From: Myoxocephalus aenaeus
Lineage: Eukaryota > Chordata > Actinopteri > Perciformes > Cottidae
Length of the DNA stretch: 64,000 nucleotides
Reading direction: 5' to 3'
NCBI GenBank assembly: GCA_038501785.1
Contig: JBAMJR010000195.1
Location: forward strand, 5,987,501-6,051,500
This document shows positions 1-12,331 of the stretch, one piece after another; positions within the stretch are counted from its first letter, which is position 1, and each line of letters starts with the position of its first letter. The notes below the pieces were generated by a model. That model had not been told where the DNA came from. It did not search any database and saw only the letters and a list, made by a program, of their open reading frames with translations. The position numbers and the translations under genes are program-made.

Positions 1-752
1 GGGATGAAACAAGTCCAGGTAAACTCATCTAAGGTTAATTTATTAGACCAATTAAAAACTGCTGTTTATTTGAGGTTGCATCCGACATCAGGGTGTCAGG
101 TCCATTATTGGGATATTTAATGTTAACAAACAGTGGTCCAGCTTCAGGAAATCAAACATCTTGATAAGATGAATTTGGTGGCTTTAGGGCTTTGAAGCTG
201 ATCTCCGTCCATTTTTGTTTGTCCAAGTTTTATTGAGTTTGAGTGTTTTGTTGTTCTGAGCCTTGCTTGTGGCGCGGCTCTATTGATGGCAATGTCTGTC
301 GGACTAACAGTCTCAACAATTATTGGATGGATCGCCTGTGCCGGGGGGGGAATGGATGCTTGTGTGTGTGTGTGTTTGTGTTGTCGTCTTTTGTTGTTTG
401 GTAATAAATAAATAAAATAAAAAAAGGACTGCGAAGATAATATATTTTCTACAACACTTGAATGCACCAAGTCCCAGCGATTCACCATCGCACCCGATCG
501 TTCACATCGTCTGCCTGATTCATAGCCTGCATTAGGCCAATGTGCATCATCTTGGTGCACAGAAGGAGCTGCGGAAGAATAATGTGACTCGTGCACGCTG
601 CACAAACAAGAGTCGACACTTTACGCTCTACGAGCTCGAATAAAAACTACGTTCCCAGAGCTCTGGAGACTATTATGAGTGTGACCCTTGTCCGAAACTT
701 CCACATTGGGGAAAAGTATTAACACGGTTGCCTGTGCTGCGTTTTTCTCCAG
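1..752 (+). other. adora2b intron (3' part)
   Basis: This is non-coding sequence upstream of the last adora2b exon. It ends in a good acceptor, a pyrimidine run then cag at 750-752. Exon 1, which should encode TM1 to TM3, is not in the window, so the intron is longer than 752 bp. A short (TG)n run lies near 361-380. Nothing else was recognised. Confidence 0.8.
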
Positions 753-1437
753 GTACAAGGAGCTGATGACGGGGAAGACCGCCAGAGAGATCATCGCCAT
801 TTTATGGATCCTCTCCTTCGTCATCGGCCTCATCCCCTTCTTTGGCTGGAACTTGAAGTCCACGAGCTGCGGGAACAGCAGCTCCGGGGCGGACAACGCC
901 ACAGACTGCACGCCCAAGTGCTTCTTTGAGAGTGTGGTGGACATGAAGTACATGGTCTACTTTAATTTCTTCGTGTGCGTGCTGCCCCCGCTGCTCATCA
1001 TGCTGGGCATTTACCTGAAGATCTTCACCGTGGCCAGGAAGCAGCTGAGACAGATCGAGCTCAAGTGCGTGGGCAACGGGGACAGCCACAACCACGGGCT
1101 GCTGCAGAAGGAGATCCGGGCGGCCAAATCCCTCTCCATCATCGTCGGCCTGTTCGCCGTCTGCTGGCTGCCCGTCCACATCCTCAACTGCCTCACGCTG
1201 TTCTACGAGGAGCTGAAGAAGAACGACATCGTCATGTACGTCGCCATCATTCTGTCTCACGCCAACTCCGCCGTCAACCCCATCATCTACGCTTACCGCA
1301 TCCAGGACTTCAGGAACACCTTCCGCAAGATCCTGACCCAGCACTTCCTCTGCCGCAGGGAGGAGCTGTACCTCAGCTCCAACGGCAGCAGACGCAACAG
1401 AGACCAGATCCACATGACCATCGACCCTCTGCTATAG
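753..1437 (+). CDS. adora2b: Adenosine A2B receptor, last coding exon (partial gene)
   Basis: Adenosine A2B receptor: a Gs-coupled class A GPCR of the plasma membrane that senses extracellular adenosine and raises cAMP. The exon starts after an acceptor at 751-752 inside an arginine codon (AG|G), the usual adenosine-receptor intron position just after TM3. It encodes about 227 residues: TM4 (REIIAILWILSFVIG), a cysteine-rich second extracellular loop with two N-glycosylation sites (NSS, NAT), the CFFE ligand-contact motif, TM5 (YMVYFNFF), TM6 with CWLP and the ligand-contact Asn in ILNC, and TM7 with SHANS and NPIIY, then a short C-tail ending IDPLL. The short tail and the zswim7/ncor1 neighbours favour A2B over A2A, which has a much longer tail. 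Translation upstream of 753 is intron read-through. The exon is G+C-rich compared with its flanks. Confidence 0.93.
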
Positions 1438-3800
1438 AGCGCCGGGGGCGGAGGGCGACTTCCACCTGCGTCAACTCTGATGTCTTGACTTTAATTTCCA
1501 CTGAGGTTTCTATGTTTACAGAACGAGGGTGATATGTGAAGAACCGAAGTCAAACGCGCCTTGAATGTGGACATTTATTTATGAAGCAGGGGGTCAGGCA
1601 GTGTAATGTTGAATGGAGAGTCTTACTTTGTATTGTGAAGGATTTCTGATTTTAAAAACATGTCGAAGCTAACGGGATCCGCAGGACTGTGAACAGGATC
1701 CAAAAACGACATTCTATGATGCTGTTTATCATGCCGACTCCACCCTGTTTCAACTCCAAACACTCCTTTTGCCCTGCTGTTTTATATTGTCAACAGTGTT
1801 TATTAATTTATTTGAAGATCAAAACAAAAAAAACTTTGTGTGGCTAGAATTGTACTACTACAGTGGTAGAAGTCTGCATGTTCGGTTCTTCTTGGCTCGT
1901 TTCCCTTCCGTGATGTCATTACTCATGACCGTCACTGGATCCATACACAACAAGATTTTCTCCATCAATACTTTTTTTTGTTTTATAGCAGAGAGGTTCT
2001 TGAGCTATTGCTTTAACTAAGTGCTCGTAAATCCTCCGCAACGAAACGCGTGTACAGGCGGAAGACGGAGGGATCAGAAACGACGGGGACCCTCAAAACA
2101 TACTTCATTACAAGTGAGGGGGGGAAATACAAAACACAAGACAGAAAGGCTTTGCCCGTAACATGAATCATCTCCCATCCCCAAAATGACCCCTGTGGCT
2201 GAGAGCATTGTTGTGGCGCCTACATAAACAACACAATCCGATTGACTCACGCAGACCCAGACAAAAAGGAGTAGTTTAGCAAAACACACCTGCGGCGGCG
2301 CTCCGTATAATTTCCACGTTGACATTTCTTCAGACAAAAGCTCATGAAGCGGGGAAATGATTGCACCCGTTCTAGAAATATGGCATCTGCACGGAGACAT
2401 TTTGCTTTGAGCCGTCAACGTCAAATTTGATACTTCAAAATCAATGCAATTCACGGTTGTTTTTTTTCCCCTCCTCACCCAGGCTTCTGGTACACATGTA
2501 TTTCACGGCTTACATCGCATAAAGCACATCGACAACCTCCCTCAGACAGCTGGATCCTGAGGCTCTGCCTTGTTGGCAGTCGGTCCTCCAACAAGCTGCT
2601 GAGGTCACCGCGGCTTCATTTGAGAAAACATTCCTGTTTAAGGGAAGAAGCCTCTAAAAATATGTTGCACTAAGGACTCAATTCGCTTTACTCTTTAGCG
2701 CCACTAAAAGCGCGAGCAAAGAAAGTCCAGCTGGAGCCCAAATAAAATAATATAATTTTGAATCAAGTAACGATGATGAAATGTTTTCTGAGAAACAAAT
2801 TCTTCCTTCTTTGCACTCGACGGCGCTCGTATTGCGGCGGCATAGTTTGAGGTGTCAGATCTTAACGCTCTCTCCTTTTCCTCGGGGGTTGGCATTATTG
2901 TGAACGGTCCCTGTTGAGCTTACAAAACTGAATAAATTGGCGCGGGGTGATGAATCTCACACACACACACACACACACAAAAAGTTTTTGGTGAATTAAA
3001 GCGGAGTTTTGTTTGGAGCATAACTTGTGAGGGTCACCTCAGAGCCATCGCCACACAAATGAAAACACATTGTACTGACATGTTCCATTGTTTCCCGTTT
3101 GCTGTGCTTTATTGGTGTTGAACCCTGTCGTGTTGGTGTTTAAGGAGCGTTGGGCACTTGCCTCCGCCGCTTCACCGTCATTCGCCGTTGTGTCCACCTC
3201 TAACTAACTCCAAGGGCTAAATACAGGAGTGTGCCAAAGTTGTAGTACATTCCAATGGAGACATCTATACTGTAACTGCACTGTACTGTTGTGTCTGTTT
3301 ATTGATGTGTAAAAATAAGTACTGTAGGTGTCCAACTTTCTACAAGCTTTTGATTGATGTCAAACAATTGCCTTCTTTTGTGATTTTAAAAAAGGTGAGA
3401 TGGACGATAACAAGTTGATCTCGTTCAACATTCCTGCCTTTCATTCCGAAGTACCATCAGTCTGTCAGTACGCCGTCGTGTTGTTCTACTAATCAGGAGA
3501 AACATCCACTCGTCACGCTGAGGCTCCGCCTCTCACGAGGCCGCTCCGTCTTTCATTCAACGTTAACTGCAACTGCGAACGGATACTGCTATTTAACATG
3601 AAGCAACCTGTATGTACGGTGAATTATTTTGTTGATAAAAAGGCAATGTTTATATTGTTACAGATCGGTCTGTATTCCTTGATTACAACTTTATACCACG
3701 TGATGATTTATTTCTACGTGTGACATGTGAAAATTAAAATGCAGACGCTCACTACATCCCTAATTGATGCAGCTTCTAATAAAAGAAAAATAAACCCGCA
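1438..3800 (+). other. adora2b: Probable adora2b 3' UTR
   Basis: Non-coding sequence after the adora2b stop. It holds AU-rich ATTTA-type elements near 1573-1581 and 1799-1812, which are typical mRNA-instability signals, and an (AC)n run near 2960-2980. Candidate poly(A) signals are AATAAA at about 2931 and at 3778-3783. Which one is used cannot be told from sequence, so the 3' end is a guess. Confidence 0.4.
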
Positions 3801-3981
3801 CATACTCAATGAACAGCTGTGCAGTTTCCCCAGAAACCGATTGAAAACCTTCTCCAAAAGAAAAAAAGAAATAAAGCAACAGCTGGTGTCTTTCATGGAG
3901 ACGAATGAAAAGAGCAGAAGCCGTGGTGGCGTTCCCGTGCTCCCATCCAGTCCTCGGTGACCCAAAGTGTCTTCAAAACAT

Positions 3982-3982
<1 letters not shown>

Positions 3983-4011
<29 letters not shown>
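3983..4011. repeat. (CT)n microsatellite
   Basis: About 14 CT dinucleotides just downstream of the zswim7 stop codon, within its probable 3' UTR. Confidence 0.85.
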
Positions 4012-4014
<3 letters not shown>

Positions 4015-4085
4015 CAAGAGGGCCCACGAGGACGTGCCGGTCCGCCTGCTGCCCTGAACGTACCTGGAGGGGGAGGAGGGGGGGG

Positions 4086-4196
4086 TCACAGGGCGGCGGT
4101 CCCGCTGAGCAGCACGGACATCTGCTGATCGGACACGCTCTCCTGCAGAGTCCCTCCCGTGGCCTGACACAGGTAGACGGCCAGGATGTGTTTGCA
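4086..4196 (-). CDS. zswim7: zswim7 coding exon 5 (last)
   Basis: Encodes CKHILAVYLCQ and SVSDQQMSVLL, ending at TGA (4086-4088). CKH gives the second half of the SWIM zinc site (CxH). The acceptor is tctccgcag and the start is phase 0. Confidence 0.93.
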   Translation of the reverse strand, partial: CKHILAVYLCQATGGTLQESVSDQQMSVLLSGTAAL

Positions 4197-7100
4197 CTGC
4201 GGAGAGAAGAGCGCAGCAGACGCTGACTCATGACACGGAGACGGGGGGCGATGTGATCGACGACGACGCCGCCTCGAGGCCCGAAACGGCGCTTTAATTC
4301 CAAAAGATCTCCCTGTAAACACCAGGCTAGAGAGGAGCCGCTTTGGCTCCGAGTAAACTTCAATCCAAGAATATTAGTCACAAAGCAAATGCCACAACAA
4401 TTTCTAATATTTACATCAAGTTATAAACATTTCTAAAAATGAAAAGCGCCGCGATCGAGCGGGTTATTATGACTCGTGTGTTATCGTCCGAATGGATCGT
4501 TTGTGTGATGAATAAGACGTTACTTGTGACGCCAGCAGCCCTGCCTCTGTGTGCACGTGTCACTGAACACACGCAGGAGCTCCTCTCGTCACTATGAACG
4601 GGTTAATCATTGACTTGTTTTCACCCTCGGCCCAATCGATGCATTAAAAATCAGATTTCCTCCACGCTTAGTGTTTCACATGAACGATGAGCCAAAGGGT
4701 GCCGAATAGGACGCCGTACAGAAGTTTGTTTCCTAGCTTCTCCTGTCGACTCTTGTTTATTATTTATGTCTGCCGTTGGTGGGCGAGCTCATTTATCGGT
4801 CCTCCGGCAGACTTGTTGGGGCCTCATCCCGTCCCGTCAGCGGGGGAGGACTGCAGACTGCACGGTCAAACTCTGTGCTGTACGATTGGAAAGTTAAGTT
4901 AAAACTAGCTTCCACCCATGCAACTACACAAAACCTCGACTCTAACTTTATCTACCGAGCTATAAAGGTCTGAGGAGGCGGTGAGGAGTTTTATTTCTGT
5001 CTCTCGCGTGTCTTTTCATGGGGACTGGGATCTGCTGATGCGCTCATGGGGAGTCTCCACGGTCGGTTACAGCTCTCCGCTTCTCACACTGATTTTAGCA
5101 GCATCCTCCAGGGAGATGAGTTTCCCCTGATACTCGGAGCAGAGCGCAGGCCGTTTTGCTGACAGATCTTTAGAGCGACGGCCAGCCGGAGACGAGACGA
5201 GAACACGGCCGGACCACAATCCATCTGTGGCACACATGTAAACTTGTGCTCCGTCTCACTTTTTGACTGGCCGACGGGTTTCTCCAGGATACGCGGCTGA
5301 CTGGCGAGAGACAATGGCTTTCATGTAATCTGTGTGTAAATATGCTGCTGCACACACTGAGCACCATGTGCTTCTGAGTCGGTGTTCATATGGAGTTCCA
5401 CATCGCGTTTTATCGGCTTCTGTCTCAGGTCAGACACTTTTGTTAATTGAGGGTTAATTGAATAGCGAGGATGAGCATGAATATTAAATATTACACACAG
5501 CAGTAAAGGACAGTGCACTGGTATCTATCATGAGGTATAAACAGAAACAACATGTGATTTTAAGTTGGGTATTGTATAAAACAACAGCACTTTACACAGC
5601 CTTTATACTTTTTTTTTTACTTAAATTGTTGGCTCTATTTCTGAAATCAAATCCACGCCCTTGCAGGATTCAGGACTGAAATCTCTTGATACTTTTTGTG
5701 ATACATTACTTTGAAACATGGATTTCTCAAAAAAATACTTTGTCATTTAACAACAGAAACAAAACTACGTTCTAAAAAGTAAAACAATTAAAATCAGAAA
5801 CGTGTCAAAGTATACCCAAAAGAAGAATGAAGATCTGAGCAAGCAGCTTTACTCGTCAGCATGGAGGTTTGACCTGCAGCCCAGCTTGTGTGTGTCACAG
5901 TTTGTCGGAGACTCACCAGCAGGCCTTCAGTTCTGTGGAGCACGGCGTAGGAGAAGGCCGGGCACGGGCAGTAGTGACACGACACAAAGCAAGTGTACAG
6001 ACGCCCGGAGCCTCCAGTCACCTGCAACAGAGTCATGCAAAGCACATTGAAATGTGTGGCAATGCTTGTGAGAGTTTTTCTTTTCTTTTTTCACGAGGGA
6101 GGACGCTCTGGAGACATGAAGGCAGGAAGGAAAACCAGCTCTCCTGATCCCAGATGTCTCCACTGGTGCAGACGTGACTGGCTGAGCTCAGATTATCAGA
6201 GAGAACGTGGAGTGAACATTTTACGATTTGAGAGTACATTTCTTTTTCTTTTTTTTTCCTCTCCATCTCACTCCACAAACTTTAAAAAGGTTGATTGTCA
6301 CATTGACCAAATAAAAAATGTTCATGTTATATCATCAAATAATGAATCATAGAATCATGCACGCATCTGTTTTGACATTGACAGACAGGAGGAAAAAAAA
6401 ATATATATTTAAATGTTCATATGAAATCTCAATTTCTATACATGTGAACTGGAAAGTTACACAGCAGAGTCCAGACTGGTGATGCTGCTGTGTAGCGACG
6501 AGCCCCGCAGCAGCTTCTAACTGTTAACACGTAATGACAGCAGTCGTGGTATTTCACTGGGATAAAGGCATATCTTCTAACCAGAATCTAATTAGGGTCA
6601 ACAACAGCTCTTCATGTGCACATAAACACGGTTAAATATATTAGTATTCAAGGTACGGCACCGCCTGCACTACTCCAACTCCAGACTTTAGGAAATGTAA
6701 TCAAATGTAGTCGATAGCAGCAATAGATGTCAATACCCTCCTGTATTTTACTCATTTATTTTGTGTATACTCCTTGAGTTATTAATACGGTGCTATTATA
6801 ATGTGCTTTCTGACAACTGAGGCGGTGCCATTCGTTCCGTGTTGGGAGGAACTGGGAGGTAGGAACTTAATTGAGGAACAATGAAGAAAATGGAAAATGA
6901 CATGTACAGTGAATGATTAATATACCAAAAAAAAGGCAGATCTTCTCAGTCACAGCTCAACAGAGTCAGTCACTGTTACCGTGTCACTAATGTCACTAAT
7001 GTCAGTAGACGTCACTATTTCAGACAATCTTCAGACTATCCCTTCTTCCATCCTGTTTTGGGGTGGACTCTCTTTTCTGTCTGTCACATCTTTCAAAAGA

Positions 7101-9192
7101 AGTGACAGACTGGTGGTGGTTGGGTTGAAGGTGAGGTTGCCTCCACCTTCATCATCATCATCATCATTTCACATTACTTATTTGGAGGAGACGGGAAACA
7201 AACGATGCATTTTTAAACAACCCGTACGTGGCGTCTAATGGCCTCAGCTGACAGAACGTCCTGTGAGCTGGCGCTCAATCTCCCCGGCTGCAGACACTGA
7301 TTTAGGTCTCGTCGTCGTCGTCGTCGTCGTGCACATGACACATGGGGACATTAGGTCGGTGGATTAGCTCGACACTTCACAATAACTAATGCCTGATGGC
7401 AGAGCAGGCTCCATTATTCTCCGGGGACTCGATAAATTAGCTTTCCCTGTGACGATACAAAAACGTCCCATTTCTTCAACTTCATTATTAATAAAAAAAA
7501 GGCACAAAAAAGACGATTACATGGACTTAAGCACCTTGGTGAAGATGAATAAAGAACCATGCACAGCAGGATGGGGAGGGAAAGAAAGTACAACTGTGCC
7601 AAGGACCTCGACAGTTTCTAAAGAGCCAAGTTTATTGAGAACCAGCTCACACTTGGGCCTTTTTGTTGCATGCTGCCATCATTGATTATGTGGCTCTGCG
7701 GCAGCTCACGCCGCAAAGTTGGCTGCCGACGCCGTCACCACACACACACGCCGCAAACTGGAGGCCCTGGCAGGCGTCCACGTTTCCTCAGAACGACACT
7801 TCACATCCAAGATCTGCCATTCAGTCGCTGAGCAAAGCTCTGGCTCCGTCTCTTCCCCGAAACGCTGGCTCTCACGGGAACCCTCCTCAGGAAGCACTCA
7901 CGAGGAGCCAGAGGACCAGGCCTTTGGATGGCCCCGTGTCCACTGTTTCCACACCGCAAACAAGGCTTCGGGGAAATTTAAAGCTCTGGGAAGTCGTTGA
8001 GCTACGGAAGCATTGCCTCTGCACTCCAGCACACTGAATGAAGTCTTTGGCTGACTGATGCAGTTCTGCTGCGTCTCCGTACAACCGGGCCCTCGCCTTC
8101 ACAGCAGCGGCATCACGACGCCCCCTTTCGCAACCTTAAGAAGACATTTGTTCTCCGTTGCACACAAACTAAAACAGATATCTGATCAGCAAAGTCAAAC
8201 TTGATCAGAGGCACAGAAGAAGCCGTACTCCTAGCTGGTATCTTTTATTCTACTGTATCCTGCAACTTCACTGTGGTGAAGATCCTCAAACTATTCTAAT
8301 AGATCATGTCAAAAGTCTTCAAATTGCTTGTTTTGGTCAACCTACAGTCCAAAACACAGAGATATTAAATTTCCAGTTATAGATTAAACCAAAAAAAAGA
8401 GCAAATTCCTCAATTATGATGAAGCTGGAACCTGAAAATGTTTGTCCTGGATCTTAAGATGAATTAATAAGTTCTCAAAACAATGTCATTCAACAACTGT
8501 TGCAGCACTACTGTCCTCAACAGCAACTCAATATTTGTGCTGCATGCTTAAAGACCAAACCCCGTCACCCGCAGAGGGATCGTGTTCATGCAGTTGGTGT
8601 TTCATTACTGTTGAGAATATACTATTCACTCACTACTTCGGTTTCCTAACCATCGCATGTGAAAAGGTCACCGAGCGTTACGAATGAGATCCCAGCAGTG
8701 AAATGCCATGCTCTCATGAGTTATTCATGCCTTTTGAGGGAAGAGGAGACTGAACAACATGATAAACTCCATTGTGTCCCACGGAAACAGCAGAATAATA
8801 ACAATAACAAAAAATTGAAAGTTGTTAATTTATCAACTACTTCAGCATCTCTCTGACACGGAGCCCAGTTAGCACACGTCACAGTTCTTCCAGTAAACTC
8901 AAGCTGCTCCAAGAATACAATTCTTTGAACTTGGGTTTGATGATTTTCTGGAGAACCGTTTGAGAAAACCAATCTCCGCTTGGTGAAGACGTTCTGCTCC
9001 GTCATCCTCTCCTCACACAGGATATGTGTAAGGACTCTTAGATGACTAATTGCGGTGGGGCGCCATCTTTTACGTCAGCCACTGCTTCCCAAAATGTAAT
9101 CGCTGCTTTCACTCACTTCAAGAGGTTTCACAACGTTCTTCTAACTCACACGGCTGTCACACGCTGCCCAAATATGGGTCGACCCAGACGGA

Positions 9193-9237
<45 letters not shown>

Positions 9238-9863
9238 ATCATCAGAGTGGCACCTTCGCCTCCCTTTCTCCAACTTTTATATCTTAAAAGTCAGAGACGC
9301 GCTGTGATTACATTAAGCCAACTTAAACTCCAGCTGAATGCCATGCCAGCTCTGTTCTGGTTCCAGATATAATCGGCAGGTAGCAGGAAGAGCGCGGTCT
9401 GTTTCCAACCGCTGCGTCATGAAGCGCTCGAGAGTCAGAGAGAAGCTAAACATTAGTGGCATGACTTTGCGACCACAGCGTCTGAACAGACATCGTGTAA
9501 ACTACAGCCTCGCGTCACCAACGGTTCAAACATAAAGCAGACCTGCCGAGATCAAAGCAGCGGCCCTCACTGCTGCTAATGCCACTAAATAAACTTCTTA
9601 CGAGACTTATGACGAAGAGAAAGAAGAACGTTATGCGATCATTAAGGTTGTGAAACTTCCCCTGGGAGCAATGTGCTCTGCCCAAAAGAGAAGGCTGTAC
9701 CGGAAAAGTTAAAAAGTTCATCCTTGAAAACAAAAACTGCAACTTCTTGTTTTTACACTTTGATTTACTACAGATTAAACAAACAAGATCTCATGTGTTA
9801 ATTAGCCCGGCCGGCTGTTTCCAGCGCCATCCATCTCCAGCTGTGAGTGAGTGACGGCCGGCC

Positions 9864-9904
<41 letters not shown>

Positions 9905-12247
9905 TCTAAACTGAGGTGCAGCGATGGCGCAGAGAGGGAGACATGTGTGGCCTTCCCACAGGTTCAGACACATCACTGCCACTGATCACTACGGTCTGCA
10001 AGCTATTGCATCCAGTCATGAATTGCTCTCAACTCGCAATCTAACGCCACGAATCACTGCTGCGAGAATGAAACGTCTGGACAGACTACGGCTGCAATCG
10101 TTTTCTCAATGCCTCGATTCATGTTTTTATTCCCTCACACAACGCTTCCCTGCGCGTGTTGTCCGACCAACAGTCCAAAACCTAAACATTCAATCCATCG
10201 TCATATATGAGAAAGAAAAGAAGCCGATCCTCGTCTATTGACAAGCTGCAACCGCAGTAATAGCAGATTTCTCTTCTCCGGCCGGTAATAATAATAATAA
10301 TAATAATTTCTGCTCTGACAGACTGAATATAACGTTATCAGTTAGTATAAACATGAATCACAGACCTCAATGTTCAAAATCTAAATATCACAATGTGATG
10401 AATATATTTGGCAAATTGGACGAATTATTTAATATTAGTAAACGTATATAATTTGTACTGTGAAACTTTCTTTTCCAATGAGAACAAAAATGGAAAAGAG
10501 CTCGTAACGCTGCTTATTCTGTACCGGATGGCCTTGAGGGAAATGAGGTGGACGTCAACAATTGAAGTTGAAAGTGTCCCAACAGAACAGAATCCATGTC
10601 TTTATTTAGCTGCATTGTGCTTTCCTTTTATAAAACCTGTTTTTGCAGGAGTTTACAGGAAATGTGGGTCACATGACCACAACCTCAGTACCGTGGGCTG
10701 CCTCCTTTCTCCCATCACAAGTCACTCCACGTCGATTATAATTTAAGAACTTAATCAAGGAGCCCACTCAATAACGTAACACCGCTTATTGTTTAAGGTT
10801 TGTAATGATATGTTTGTATTGAGATATTATAATATAACCCATAGAAAATAAAGAACTTGAGTTGGGTAGGTATCCACTTCTCAGTGCCTCTTTTATACAG
10901 GAATAAAATGTCACAAGGCAGGAAATACACACAAATAGACACAATAGTGTATTTGTGTGAACCACGCCGGGACTTGACTAATGGACGTGCCACAGTATGA
11001 AAAGGTTTCATTTAATTAAGATCTAACAACTGTCTCGAATCAAAAGCTGCAAGCTACAAAAACTGGATCCAAAAAGTGTCACAAGCTTGTTTTTAACACA
11101 ACATCAGATCACGTCCTCAACCGCGTCAAGACCACTGAACAGAGGCCTCAAATGTTTTGACTCATGAAAGATCAGCTGATTGAGGAAAAAAGATGCTTTA
11201 CAGGACAAGAGGTCGCTGTATCTCTAAAGATAAAACACTGTAAGACTCAAATGAGAAAGTACGATGGAGATGAACACTGAACACATCTTTAGTCCTCTGA
11301 TCTGTGCCTATCTTAGTGTTCAGATGGAAAATATATATTTACAAGCCGTGATGACACTGGTTAGATGCTCACAGAGAAGACACAGCTCAACTGGTATTAT
11401 TTCACTTTTGAAGCACGACATGAATAAATCTGGTAGTCCAGTAGTCAGAAAACAATGTTAAAATGCAGTTGGCTAGTTATACGGGCAGAAAATCCAAACA
11501 TCCGTCAGCTGGATTCAGAGGGATAAGAATCCTCCTGCTCACACTAGTTATGCAGTTCCTATAAGGAGGAAAGGGCTTCTCTGCGGGAGAATGTAGGTAT
11601 TGACAATGATTTGACATCAGAATCCAGTGGAGCTCCCGTTTGTAAAGGTTCAGAGATGACAGAAGCGTGACAGACCTGGAAGGCTTTGCGTCCGCTGGGT
11701 GAAGACAGACAAGTGACGGCGTGCTGGTCGACAAGGTCCAAAGCCTGCAGAGCGCACGGCCCGAAGACAAACTTCAGCCTGAAAGACACGGAGAAGAACA
11801 GAGGAGAGGCAAGTGAAACACGTGCCGGCATCCACATCGGGTTATGCAAAGAAATGTATTTGACATATACAGACTAATTTATATAAATGAACACTCACAC
11901 GGTGTGTGCAAGTATCTCATTAAATGAGCCTGTTTTAACTCTCGGTGGGCTGAGAGCTTGTGGAGCTACTGTTGGTGGAAGAAACCGCAAATCTGCCTCT
12001 TTTACAGCCACTTCTTCCCAAACATCTGGAATCTAGAGCGAAGCTCTTGCTCTTAAATCTTAAGGGACGAACACCAAAAACCTCACGCTTCATGTCAAAA
12101 ATACTATCATTCAGCTTGAAATATCTAAATGTGAACATCATGCATCCAATGAAAAATAGAATACCTATAAAAAGGTTTTATAATACAAGTCTTTAATGTT
12201 TCACTATAACTGCACCAGTGTTTACCACACTATGACTGGCTTGATCT

Positions 12248-12331
<84 letters not shown>

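Larger units (their letters stand above)
6022..11675 (-). other. zswim7: zswim7 intron 3
   Basis: The largest zswim7 intron, 5.65 kb. It holds simple repeats: (ATC)n near 7146-7166, (GTC)n near 7307-7330, (AC)n at about 9194-9236, (GT)n at about 9868-9900 and (AAT)n near 10288-10308. Open frames in it have no recognisable domains. The donor, CAG|gtctgt, is weak after position +2. Confidence 0.75.

Noticed and set aside
688..752. N-terminal extension of adora2b to an ATG at 688
   Set aside because: The residues do not match TM3 of adenosine receptors and a clear acceptor lies at 751-752; this is intron.
802..1413. A 203-codon open frame antisense to adora2b, and another in a second plus frame (975-1532)
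   Set aside because: Both are shadows of the G+C-rich receptor exon; their composition (Val/Asp/Glu/Gln or Arg/Pro/His rich) is typical of off-frame reading and no domain is visible.
5917..6021. zswim7 exon read through to 5794 as one open frame
   Set aside because: The frame runs past a clear gtgagt donor at 5915-5916; the rest is intron.
7143..7330. Trinucleotide arrays as possible CRISPR-like or satellite repeats
   Set aside because: Plain (ATC)n and (GTC)n microsatellites with no spacers; the genome is eukaryotic.
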